Positions 14,831-22,045 of a DNA stretch of 36,008 nt are shown piece after piece (the first letter of the stretch is position 1; every line of letters starts with the position of its first letter). Source of the stretch: Enterobacter sp. BIGb0383 (GTDB taxonomy: Bacteria > Pseudomonadota > Gammaproteobacteria > Enterobacterales > Enterobacteriaceae); contig NZ_RJKQ01000009.1 in assembly GCF_003751845.1 (NCBI RefSeq), positions 1 to 36,008 on the forward strand, given 5' to 3'. The notes below the pieces were generated by a model. That model saw only the letters and a list, made by a program, of their open reading frames with translations. It was not told the DNA's origin and did not search any database. Both the position numbers and the translations under genes were made by a program.

Positions 14831-17245
14831 TTAGAACAGCTTACGCAGACGCAGGCTGACGGACTGGTTGGTGTAGTCCTGTGCCGCGCTGATATCGTAG
14901 TAGGCGCTGATGCTGGTGGTGTCAGACTGCAGCAGAGTCGCACCGACGTTAACATCTACGCTGTCTTTTTCAGGCGTGCTGCCCTGGGAGACAAAGCGGG
15001 TATCATTCACGGAAGCCGCATAGCTTGCAGTAACGTCATTGGCTTTGTTGTCATACTGATGGCCCCACAGCACCTGAATGTAAGGCACGACATCGCCCCA
15101 CGGTGTTGCCTGAGTCGTTTCCAGTTTTGCACCCAGACCCGACTTCAGCGTATCGCTGTGCGAACGCTCTATGCGTAATGCTGCACCGTTGCCGTTAGTT
15201 TCGGTATAGCCGTCCTGACGCATATAGCTATAGCTCAGGGTTGCCAGCGGGGTCAGGTTTGTCGTCTGGGTTAACGCCAGCGGGTAACCGAACTCACCTT
15301 TCAGCGCATACTGCTGGCCGGAGAATTTACCGTTAGCAATGCCGGAGTAACCGGTGAAATCAATCTGGCGCTGAGTGCGATAATCCTGGTTTACCGCCGT
15401 TGCATACAGACTGCTGTACCAGTCCTGTGCTTTATAAGACGCATAGGCGGTCAGACCCCAGGAGTTCACGTAGGCGTTAGAACCTGACGCGTTATCCTGA
15501 CCTTTGACGTTGGTGGAGGTGTAGCTGACTGCACCACCCAGCAAGATTTCATCGGTGATATTGCGGTCGGCACCGATGACAAGGCCGGTATAGTTGGCTT
15601 TATAACCGGAGATCTTGTCCGTTGTACCCTGGTTGACCCAGCCGTTAAAGACCTGGCCCCAGACCGCGCTATCTTCTGCCGCATCACCCGCTGCGATGCC
15701 GCTCTGCCCGCCGTTGTTTCGTGCCAGCTGTACGGAGGCAACGCGTGCGCCGACGACATTCAGCATATCGAAGGTAGTGGTGCTGACGGCGGTGCGTGCG
15801 TTCAGAGACTGACCCGGAGAGAGCTGCTCTCCGGCTTTGTTCGCTTCGGCGGTGGAGCCAATCGCCAGGGAGGCGTTATACAGATTCAGCAGGCCCGCAT
15901 CCTTCACGCCGCTGTATTTCTGCAGACCGGCCAGGGAAGAGGTGGCGTTAGGCTGAGTCGGAAGCGGCTTCTTACCGCCGGTGTTATCCTTAACATCAGG
16001 ATTCGGGTTGTTACCTTCGGAACCGCCGGTGTTATCCTTAACATCAGGATTCGGGTTGTTACCTTCGGAACCGCCGCTGTTATCCTCAATATCAGGGTTC
16101 GGGTTGTTACCTTCGGAACCGCCGTTGTTATCCTCAACATCAGGGTTCGGGTTGTTACCTTCGGAACCGCCGTTTGAATTTTCCTGATCCGGGCCTAATT
16201 GTACGACCAGCATCTGGCTCTCATTATCCGTAACGGCCGTCCCTTTAATCAGGCCATTCCAGGACGTGGCGGAGTAGTGAAGCGTTGTTTCGTTGTAATT
16301 TGTATGCGCCCCATCGGTGGCGAGGACCACAACGTAGCGCTGACCCGTCGCAAATGCGTAGCCCTGGCTGACCAGATTAACGGTGGAGCTCGGCGCGATT
16401 GTCGCCGAACCGAGAACACGTAGCTGGCCATATCCACGATCCTGACCGTAGACCCCGCCAGTGATGGCGTCGCTGGAAACGTACAGGTTCAGAGAGGCAT
16501 CGCCAGACTGATAATATTCTCCACGGATCTCAATCGGGTTAGCGATATACAGGTTGCCGCGCTCGTTATATACCCCGCCGGCCTCAACGTTAACATGATT
16601 GTTTAACAGCTGGTTGCCCGAGACGAAGGACAAACTGCCTGACTGGATAGTGATATTACCGACTTCCAGCGTGGAAGGCGTCGAACCGGCTCCCGTCAGG
16701 ACGCCGATCCTATCGTCAGCCCCGCCTGCGATCTCCAGTCCCTGCCCAGTGAAGATGGTAATATCGCCAGCGATAGTGCCGCTATTGGTGAGTAACCCCA
16801 TCGTGGAGGGATTCCAGTTAACCAGCACGGGCGTTCCAAAACCGGCGCCCTGGATCGTACCGTAGTTGTTAATGGCGGAAAGAGTGCCGCCCTGAGCATT
16901 ACTGATAAGATTTCCACCGGTCGTGGTCATCGTTCCATAGTTATTGAGCTCATTGATGGTGCCGTTGTTATAAACCCCGTAGCCGCCAACCGTGATAGTG
17001 CCCAAGTTGTTCAGCTTACCGATGATACCCATGTTACGAATACCCTGACTGCCCGTAACGCTTCCTTCCGGCGTTATCTCAACCACATCGTAATGAGTAC
17101 TCTGTGGGAAAAACACAGCGCTTTCATTGGCGTCGATATAACGTGTATCAAGCCCTCCGGCAAATATCACAGGTGAATAAGTCACCCCTAATGCCGCAAT
17201 AACCGCCAGCATCGTGGGCTTAAGAGTGAAAGCACGCTTCATCAT
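14831..17245 (-). CDS. Classical (type Va) autotransporter with beta-helix passenger and Asn-Pro-Asp repeat linker
   Basis: The 804-residue precursor has a signal peptide ending near VIFAGG (about residues 1-26). The passenger (about 27-355) is rich in short N-Y-G-T / N-N-G-T-I turns, such as GTINELNNYGT and LSAINNYGTI, typical of a right-handed beta-helix. A low-complexity linker (about 359-424) is made of four 16-residue GGSEGNNPNPD units. An alpha-helical junction follows (about 440-515), then a C-terminal 12-strand beta-barrel (from AVWGQVFNGW, about 526) ending in RLRKLF with the terminal Phe recognised by the BAM complex. No cysteines or protease catalytic motif were noticed, so adhesion or surface display is more likely than proteolysis. 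GGAGAAGTTT before ATG 17245 (MMKRAF) fixes the start. It lies 43 bp after the lipoprotein hydrolase gene, on the same strand. Confidence 0.92.
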   Translation of the reverse strand: MMKRAFTLKPTMLAVIAALGVTYSPVIFAGGLDTRYIDANESAVFFPQSTHYDVVEITPEGSVTGSQGIRNMGIIGKLNNLGTITVGGYGVYNNGTINELNNYGTMTTTGGNLISNAQGGTLSAINNYGTIQGAGFGTPVLVNWNPSTMGLLTNSGTIAGDITIFTGQGLEIAGGADDRIGVLTGAGSTPSTLEVGNITIQSGSLSFVSGNQLLNNHVNVEAGGVYNERGNLYIANPIEIRGEYYQSGDASLNLYVSSDAITGGVYGQDRGYGQLRVLGSATIAPSSTVNLVSQGYAFATGQRYVVVLATDGAHTNYNETTLHYSATSWNGLIKGTAVTDNESQMLVVQLGPDQENSNGGSEGNNPNPDVEDNNGGSEGNNPNPDIEDNSGGSEGNNPNPDVKDNTGGSEGNNPNPDVKDNTGGKKPLPTQPNATSSLAGLQKYSGVKDAGLLNLYNASLAIGSTAEANKAGEQLSPGQSLNARTAVSTTTFDMLNVVGARVASVQLARNNGGQSGIAAGDAAEDSAVWGQVFNGWVNQGTTDKISGYKANYTGLVIGADRNITDEILLGGAVSYTSTNVKGQDNASGSNAYVNSWGLTAYASYKAQDWYSSLYATAVNQDYRTQRQIDFTGYSGIANGKFSGQQYALKGEFGYPLALTQTTNLTPLATLSYSYMRQDGYTETNGNGAALRIERSHSDTLKSGLGAKLETTQATPWGDVVPYIQVLWGHQYDNKANDVTASYAASVNDTRFVSQGSTPEKDSVDVNVGATLLQSDTTSISAYYDISAAQDYTNQSVSLRLRKLF
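15975..16172. repeat. Four 48-bp tandem repeats in the autotransporter linker
   Basis: Four consecutive in-frame 48-bp units begin at 15975, 16023, 16071 and 16119, plus a 6-bp partial unit. Units 1 and 2 are identical; units 3 and 4 differ from them by a few bases. Each codes 16 residues ending in the GGSEGNNPNPD core. The multiple-of-three length means unit gain or loss would change linker length without a frameshift. Confidence 0.95.
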
Positions 17246-17288
17246 AAACTTCTCCGAATTATTATAAATAACCGACCTGGTGCCGGTC

Positions 17289-18128
17289 TTATTGGCCACA
17301 GCCTGGTGCGATAGTGAGTAATGTCGGCCACGGGGTTTCCCATGGCCCGCGATGCGTCATTGCCGGAATGCTCATGGCTCTGGCACATCGGCCTCCCACG
17401 CTGCGGACAAATCGCTGTGCGACCGCAGGTGAGATGATGGCGTCAGATTCACCGCTAAAATGAATCTGAGGAATGGCTGCCGTTTTTACCGCTGTTTCAA
17501 TCGGGTTCAGCGAGTCCGGCATCGGCGAGACGCGGTGCTGCTGATTTACCCAGGCGATATCCAGATAGCCTGCGACGGTGCGCAGGGAAACCACATCCTG
17601 GCGCTTTGCCGCCAGCAGGGCAGCAACGGTTCCACCGCCGGAGTAGCCCGTCAGCGCGATTTTTTTCGTGCCGCTGTGCTGCAAAATCCTGTCTATCGCC
17701 TGCGACATCGAGTCAATAATTTCCGGCGCAAAGCGTTTATCGGTCCAGTAGGTTTGCTGGCAGCGAAGGTTATCTCCGGCACCGACAAACTGGCACGGAC
17801 GTGCCAGCCAGACGACATTCTTTGCCGGATCGCGGGCGGCAAGGTAGAGGGCCACCGGCTCTGATGGCGTGGGATCGCTGGACGGTTGAGTGCGTGAAAT
17901 CCATGCCCGCCCGTCGCCTTCGATATAGACGTTTACCGGCAGTGCGGGATCGGCGATCCGCTGAAAGCTTTGATAGCTAAACAGGGATGTCGTGACGATC
18001 TGCTCTCTTAGTCCAGCGCTGGCGGCAATGACTGCGGCCTTCTCTTTTCCGGAAGCCGCACAGCCAACAAGTAAAATAACCGGGCAAAAAAGCGCGAGTC
18101 TAAAAATTACGCGCAGCAAAGCTCTCAT
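17289..18128 (-). CDS. Lipoprotein alpha/beta hydrolase
   Basis: A 279-residue protein with a lipoprotein signal peptide: basic start MRALLRVIFR, hydrophobic core, and lipobox LLVGC with the lipidated Cys at about residue 23. The residue after Cys is Ala, which predicts outer-membrane sorting. The mature part has NVYIEGDGRAW (about 66-76) and the nucleophile elbow GYSGGG (about 161-166). A candidate acid lies in SGESDAIISP (about 226-235) and the histidine in MTHRGPW (about 258-264). Its stop lies 43 bp before the autotransporter start, so the two are very likely co-transcribed. A hydrolase anchored in the outer membrane beside an autotransporter may process or modify it, or act on the same surface substrate; the sequence does not decide this. 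Confidence 0.85.
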   Translation of the reverse strand: MRALLRVIFRLALFCPVILLVGCAASGKEKAAVIAASAGLREQIVTTSLFSYQSFQRIADPALPVNVYIEGDGRAWISRTQPSSDPTPSEPVALYLAARDPAKNVVWLARPCQFVGAGDNLRCQQTYWTDKRFAPEIIDSMSQAIDRILQHSGTKKIALTGYSGGGTVAALLAAKRQDVVSLRTVAGYLDIAWVNQQHRVSPMPDSLNPIETAVKTAAIPQIHFSGESDAIISPAVAQRFVRSVGGRCARAMSIPAMTHRGPWETPWPTLLTIAPGCGQ

Positions 18129-18800
18129 AACTCGTTGGTTACCTTACTTTTTCATTGGTTATCGCCGCGCGGGTGCCGGCGTATTAACTATAACGGCAGC
18201 AACAGAGAAATACTTTAGCGCTAAATTTGAATTAAATTTTTTCATTAATAATGCGCTGTTAGTTATTAATAAATATGATTTTCTTTTATTAAAACGTAGT
18301 TTAGTCAGTTTTTTTATTTTAATTGTTCAGTTAAATCAATTGGTTATTTTATCTGGGTCGTTTTGTGAACTCATAGGGTTGTGATTCGCTCAAAAAGTAA
18401 TCTTTGAATATGCTGAGTACCATTACAAAAATAATGGGTATGGTGGGTAAATAATAAACTCAGGAACAATACCGATGGTTTTAATTACGCATAAAATGAA
18501 GAAACAGGTATTAATTCCTTTTATATTTTAGGGTTATTGGTTCTTACGGATTTTTCCGGCCAGGGGCGTTGTCGGGGGATAAGGTAATACCAGCCTGATT
18601 AAGGATTAGTTTTTCTAATCACAAAATAACGAATTTCAACGTGTGTTTTACAGTATTTCATTTTAAATCAAACAGTAATGATTTGATTTTTGGCGTGCTG
18701 TGATAAGAAAATAAAGGTCTTTTTGACCCAGCCTTAGAAAATCTCAATCGAGATGACGCGCGTAAAACGTTACTCTGCCGCCAGCAACTACGGGGGCATT
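18129..18800. other. AT-rich intergenic region between divergent genes
   Basis: This 670-bp stretch is markedly more A+T-rich than its neighbours and has no conserved gene. It contains a perfect 12-bp palindrome TTTAGCGCTAAA (18214-18225), a hairpin GATTAG/CTAATC (18604-18620), an 8-bp inverted repeat AAATCAAA/TTTGATTT (18665-18689) and an 18-codon ORF at 18475. It must hold the promoters of the lipoprotein hydrolase-autotransporter pair (leftward) and of the yicG-type gene (rightward), but I cannot place them firmly. Long A/T tracts suggest H-NS binding. Confidence 0.7.
18475..18531 (+). CDS. Possible 18-residue small ORF in the AT-rich spacer
   Basis: ATG 18475 to TAG 18531 encodes an 18-residue basic-then-hydrophobic peptide (MVLITHKMKKQVLIPFIF). 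It is preceded by CAGGAACAATACCG, a weak ribosome-binding sequence. It could be a leader peptide, a decayed signal peptide or chance. No homology can be claimed at this length. Confidence 0.15.
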   Translation: MVLITHKMKKQVLIPFIF

Positions 18801-19418
18801 ATGCTGCTATACACTCTTTATCTTATTGGCATCACCGCAGAAGCGATGACCGGCGCACTTGCCGCGGGACGTCGGCGTATGGATACCTTTGGTGTGATTA
18901 TCATTGCGACGGCTACGGCACTCGGCGGCGGTTCGGTTCGCGATATTCTGCTGGGCCACTATCCGCTGGGCTGGGTGAAGCATCCGGAATACGTCATTAT
19001 CGTGGCGGCCGCGGCGGTACTGACCACGATATTTGCGCCGGTAATGCCGCATTTGCGTCGACTGTTTCTGGTGCTGGATGCGCTTGGGCTGGTGGTCTTT
19101 TCCATTATCGGGGCCCAGGTTGCCCTCGATATGGGAGAAGGGCCGATTATCGCGATTATTGCGGCGGTGGTAACCGGCGTGTTTGGCGGCGTATTGCGGG
19201 ATATGTTCTGCAAACGTATCCCGCTGGTGTTCCAGAAAGAGTTGTACGCCGGGATCGCGTTCGCGTCAGCCGTGCTGTATATCGTACTTGGGCATTTTGT
19301 TACCAGCCACGACGTGGTGGTGATCGCGACGCTACTGTTCGGCTTTACGGCCCGACTGCTGGCGATCCGCTGGAAGCTGGGGTTGCCGGTGTTTGATTAC
19401 AAGCACAGTGCGCATTAA
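18801..19418 (+). CDS. yicG: YicG-type integral membrane protein (former UPF0126; TRIC/glycine-transporter-like fold)
   Basis: The 205-residue protein is almost wholly hydrophobic, with about seven membrane segments arranged as an internal repeat. The motif [24 protein letters not shown] (first half) matches [22 protein letters not shown] (second half). Family members are related to prokaryotic trimeric intracellular cation channels, and the Pfam family carries the name glycine transporter. From memory it is much closer to E. coli YicG than to its paralogue YadS. ATG 18801 is used rather than the ORF start at 18753 because it gives the YicG length and has GGGGG just upstream. In E. coli yicG lies elsewhere, so this is a relocated gene or an extra copy. 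Confidence 0.85.
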   Translation: MLLYTLYLIGITAEAMTGALAAGRRRMDTFGVIIIATATALGGGSVRDILLGHYPLGWVKHPEYVIIVAAAAVLTTIFAPVMPHLRRLFLVLDALGLVVFSIIGAQVALDMGEGPIIAIIAAVVTGVFGGVLRDMFCKRIPLVFQKELYAGIAFASAVLYIVLGHFVTSHDVVVIATLLFGFTARLLAIRWKLGLPVFDYKHSAH

Positions 19419-19427
19419 TACGGAGAT

Positions 19428-19448
19428 GCCAGCGGCCAGGCCGCTGGC
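19428..19448. terminator. GC-rich hairpin between convergent yicG and EIIA genes
   Basis: GCCAGCGG (19428-19435) and CCGCTGGC (19441-19448) form a perfect 8-bp stem with a 5-nt loop in the 43-bp gap between two convergent genes. No T-run follows on either strand, so it is a possible bidirectional terminator or transcript end-stabiliser. Confidence 0.45.
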
Positions 19449-19461
19449 GAACGAGAGTGGG

Positions 19462-19779
19462 TTACTTCAGGGGTGGGAGACGGCGGTAGAGTTCAATCAT
19501 ATCCCCGGCCAGATCCTGAATAACCATGGCATTCATCAGATGATCCTGCGAATGGACGGTGATCAGATTGACCGGTAGCTTACCGGTGCCTTCATCGATG
19601 CCGATAAGCTGAGTCTGAATGGTATGTGCCTGCTTCACAAATTCACGTGATTCCGCCATTGCGGCTTCGGCACCGTCGAAATCGCCTTTACGCGCCAGCT
19701 GCAGTGCGGTGAGGGCCGAGCTGCGTGCAGCACCGGCGTTAACCAGCAGCTCCATGATGATCGTTTCTAAATCTTCCAT
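19462..19779 (-). CDS. PTS EIIA component, lactose/cellobiose family
   Basis: The 105-residue protein is a helical EIIA of the Lac/Chb family, which takes phosphate from HPr and passes it to EIIB. The signature TVHSQDHLMNA (about residues 74-84) holds the phospho-acceptor His76 and the metal-binding Asp79. Length matches ChbA/LacF-type proteins. Its start lies three bases after the EIIB stop and its ribosome-binding site (GGAGTAAGCC) is inside the EIIB end, so the two are translationally coupled. No EIIC membrane gene and no phospho-glycosidase accompany them in this window, so the transported sugar, if any, is unknown. Confidence 0.9.
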   Translation of the reverse strand: MEDLETIIMELLVNAGAARSSALTALQLARKGDFDGAEAAMAESREFVKQAHTIQTQLIGIDEGTGKLPVNLITVHSQDHLMNAMVIQDLAGDMIELYRRLPPLK

Positions 19780-19782
19780 GGC

Positions 19783-20088
19783 TTACTCCATCAGCTTGAG
19801 GGCTTTCTCGAGAACGACATCGCCTTTCATCATGCCGTAATCCATCATATCGATCACCGCGACTTTTTTACCCAGCGGGTCGGCCTGCATCTGCAGGTTC
19901 GCCAGTTCGTACTTCACCTGCGGACCCAGCAGCACGATATCGGCGGTGGCAATATTGTCTTTAAATTCAGCGACCGGCACGGCCTTGATGGAGACCTCAA
20001 CGCCTTTCTTTTGCGCTGCGTCTTTCATACGTTGAACCAGCATGCTGGTGGACATACCTGCAGCACAGCATAAAACGATGTTTTTCAT
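19783..20088 (-). CDS. PTS EIIB component, lactose/cellobiose family
   Basis: The 101-residue protein is an EIIB of the Chb type. The phosphocysteine loop NIVLCCAAGMSTSML (about residues 3-17) aligns with ChbB and places the phospho-acceptor at Cys8. The remaining fold is typical (DIVLLGPQVKYEL, then KVAVIDMMDYGMMKGDVVLEKAL). ATG 20088 is preferred over the upstream TTG at 20100 because GAGG lies six bases before it and MKNIVLCC is the usual family start. A CRP-like site lies about 80 bp upstream, consistent with catabolite control of a sugar system. The partner EIIC is not encoded nearby. Confidence 0.9.
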   Translation of the reverse strand: MKNIVLCCAAGMSTSMLVQRMKDAAQKKGVEVSIKAVPVAEFKDNIATADIVLLGPQVKYELANLQMQADPLGKKVAVIDMMDYGMMKGDVVLEKALKLME

Positions 20089-20166
20089 ATTTCGCCTCAA
20101 TGGTTCCCTTCAGTACGCCATCTTTATCCCGCCCCAGAGGGTTGAACAACCGCTTTGCCGTAATTG

Positions 20167-20182
20167 TGTGTAAAACATCACA
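20167..20182. promoter_or_regulatory. Candidate CRP binding site upstream of EIIB-EIIA
   Basis: TGTGT-N6-TCACA, one base from the symmetric consensus TGTGA-N6-TCACA, lies 78 bp before the EIIB start. Distance and strand suit activation of the EIIB-EIIA operon, but no -10 was firmly assigned. Confidence 0.55.
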
Positions 20183-20260
20183 AAGAAAGGTTTTTCGTAC
20201 TGAAACCGGTTGCATGGCTGGAAGCATTAAAGCCAAAAGACCCACCGGAGCGGATCGGAA

Positions 20261-21802
20261 CTAACGGGGGGAAGCGATAAGAATGCGATTTTTTCCCTGC
20301 TGCTTGGCCTTGTAGAGCGCTTCATCGACCGTTGCGATAAGCTGTTCAGGCGGCTCCATACGCCATTCGCCCAGCCCGCCGCTAAAGGTGACATGCAGAC
20401 CCTCTTCCCGCCAGTCGCGCCGGGTAACGTTAAGACGCCAGTCGTTAAGCAGGGATTCAGCCTGTTCCAGCAGGGGCTCCGCAAACAGGACCGCGAACTC
20501 TTCGCCACCGTAGCGATAGACGGAGACGGCATGGGGCTGCATCACCTGAATACCTTCGCGCGCCACGTTACGCAGGACGATATCGCCGTTGAGATGGCCC
20601 CAGGTATCATTGATGGATTTGAAATTGTCGATATCAACCAGCGCCAGCGCGAAGGGATGACCCTGTGCAACCAGTGCGGCAATATCCTTATCAAAAGCGC
20701 CGCGGTTGCGACAGCCGGTCAGCGCATCGATAGTCGCCTGCCGTTGATAAGCCTGCTCACGCGCTTTGCTGTTCCTGATCGCGGTGCTGAGCATGGCTTC
20801 CAGCTTCGGCGTCTGTTTAATATCGCCCGTTTTGATGGCGTTAATAATATTCATCAGCACGCCGCTGGCACTGTGGCGCAGGTAGAGGCCAAACAGCACA
20901 ATCACCACGGCAGCCATCCCGAATCCCCAGATGACGATCAGGGTTTCGTGGCGGGCCAGGTCGCTGAGCGTGGCGTCAGAGACGTTATAAATCACAAACC
21001 ATCCCGGGTTGGTAAAGGCGTAGTAGTAGTACCAGGTCTGGCTTTTCTGGTCATAAATGGCGCCTTCGCCGCTGGTCATGCTCTCCATCAAGTCTGTACC
21101 GATCGCGTGGCGGAACATTGCGCCGGTATCCGGATGGAGCAGGACTTGCCCCTGGCGATCGACGACAAAAAACTCACCCTGTACCGGTGCCTTCATCTGG
21201 CGCAGCGTATAGCCCATCGAAGTAAGATCGAGGTGAAAAGCCAGAGTACCTTTCAGATTGCCTTCCGGAGAGATCACCGGCTTATACAGGCTGATGGTCG
21301 AACGATGGGTAAAGTAATCGGTATAGGTTGAGGTGTAGTGGCTGAACATGCTGGCTTCCGCCTGATGGGCAAACCAGGGGCGGCTTTTGACATCGATCGC
21401 TGGTTCATTGGCCGATGTGCGGATTTCCGGCGCCCGCAGATAATGACCGTCAACATCCGCCACGGAAATCGAAGAGACCGAAGGCATCAGCACCAGGAGC
21501 TGCATTAGCTGCTGTAGCCCCTTTTTTCTGTCCGTAATGACGGTACTGTTTAGCTCGTCGTTGTGGGAAAGAAAGCCTGCGGCGCGGTCGAGCATATGCT
21601 CATTCTCGCGCAGAACCGACGCGGTATAGAGCACTGCAAGGTTATGGGTAAAGTTACGGTTCATGCTGTGGTAGTCGTCGAGAATATCTTTGCGCTGGCT
21701 CAGTATCACCGCCGCAGCAATCAGGATAAAGCTCACCAGGATACCGGAGAAACTCGCCAGAATCGGCCTTGTAAACGACAGTTTTCTGCTATGGATTTTC
21801 AT
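20261..21802 (-). CDS. Membrane diguanylate cyclase with periplasmic dCache sensor domain
   Basis: The 513-residue protein makes cyclic di-GMP from two GTP. Order: a first membrane helix (about 15-34); a periplasmic sensor region of dCACHE type (about 40-280, with VDGHYLRAPEIR and SRPWFAHQAE); a second membrane helix (about 285-307); a short helix; and a GGDEF domain (about 350-510). The domain has the metal/GTP segment DIDNFKSINDTWGHLNGD and an intact active-site GGEEF (residues 432-436). The inhibitory RxxD motif normally a few residues before it is replaced by PHAV, so product inhibition at that site is unlikely. No EAL domain is present, so it should only synthesise. Start ATG 21802 gives a plausible cytoplasmic N-terminus, although the ribosome-binding site is weak. 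Ligand unknown. Confidence 0.9.
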   Translation of the reverse strand: MKIHSRKLSFTRPILASFSGILVSFILIAAAVILSQRKDILDDYHSMNRNFTHNLAVLYTASVLRENEHMLDRAAGFLSHNDELNSTVITDRKKGLQQLMQLLVLMPSVSSISVADVDGHYLRAPEIRTSANEPAIDVKSRPWFAHQAEASMFSHYTSTYTDYFTHRSTISLYKPVISPEGNLKGTLAFHLDLTSMGYTLRQMKAPVQGEFFVVDRQGQVLLHPDTGAMFRHAIGTDLMESMTSGEGAIYDQKSQTWYYYYAFTNPGWFVIYNVSDATLSDLARHETLIVIWGFGMAAVVIVLFGLYLRHSASGVLMNIINAIKTGDIKQTPKLEAMLSTAIRNSKAREQAYQRQATIDALTGCRNRGAFDKDIAALVAQGHPFALALVDIDNFKSINDTWGHLNGDIVLRNVAREGIQVMQPHAVSVYRYGGEEFAVLFAEPLLEQAESLLNDWRLNVTRRDWREEGLHVTFSGGLGEWRMEPPEQLIATVDEALYKAKQQGKNRILIASPR

Positions 21803-21832
21803 AACCTGTTATTCACTCAGGGTAACGAGGTG

Positions 21833-21862
21833 ATTATAAGAGATCCCATGCGGGGGGGAACA
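21833..21862 (-). promoter_or_regulatory. Probable promoter of the diguanylate cyclase gene
   Basis: On the minus strand a consensus -10 TATAAT (21838-21833) lies 31 bp before the start codon. The best -35-like hexamer is TTGTTC, but its 19-bp spacing is long and the gap contains a run of C on this strand. An activator may therefore be needed. Confidence 0.5.
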
Positions 21863-21899
21863 ATATATCCCTTTCACATGCCGTTATCTCCATTGAGGG

Positions 21900-21932
21900 C
21901 AGGGCGACAGGAGAGGAAAATGCATCGCCCTG
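21900..21932. repeat. Inverted repeat upstream of the diguanylate cyclase promoter
   Basis: CAGGGCGA (21900-21907) and TCGCCCTG (21925-21932) are perfect 8-bp inverted arms 17 bp apart, lying just upstream of the putative -35. They could be a regulator-binding site; no known consensus is recognised. Confidence 0.45.
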
Positions 21933-21962
21933 GTCAGCCTCCTTGACCGACCCGCTCAGCAT

Positions 21963-21995
21963 AAAAAATGGGACGCGCTGATGCGACGTCCCATT
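21963..21995 (-). terminator. Rho-independent terminator of the thi operon
   Basis: On the minus strand a 9-bp stem (21995-21987 with 21975-21967), extended by three more pairs, is followed by a T-run (complement of 21963-21968). It lies about 50 bp after the thiH stop. Confidence 0.88.
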
Positions 21996-22045
21996 ATCCG
22001 TATTGCGCACGTGGGCGAAAGCCGTTTTATGCGGTTACTTTTCTT

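Noticed and set aside
14704-14955. N-terminal extension of the AraC regulator
   Set aside because: It overlaps the autotransporter stop and terminator and encodes a Cys/Ser/Thr-rich stretch unlike the family.
15975-16172. CRISPR-like array at the 48-bp repeats
   Set aside because: Units are contiguous without spacers, in frame, and encode the autotransporter linker.
20188-20260. Sigma-54 promoter before EIIB (TGGC...GC on the minus strand)
   Set aside because: The spacing between the GG and GC elements is two bases too short for sigma-54.
12600-22000. Prophage or transposon as the source of the accessory block
   Set aside because: No integrase, transposase, phage gene, tRNA boundary or terminal repeat could be found in the sequence.
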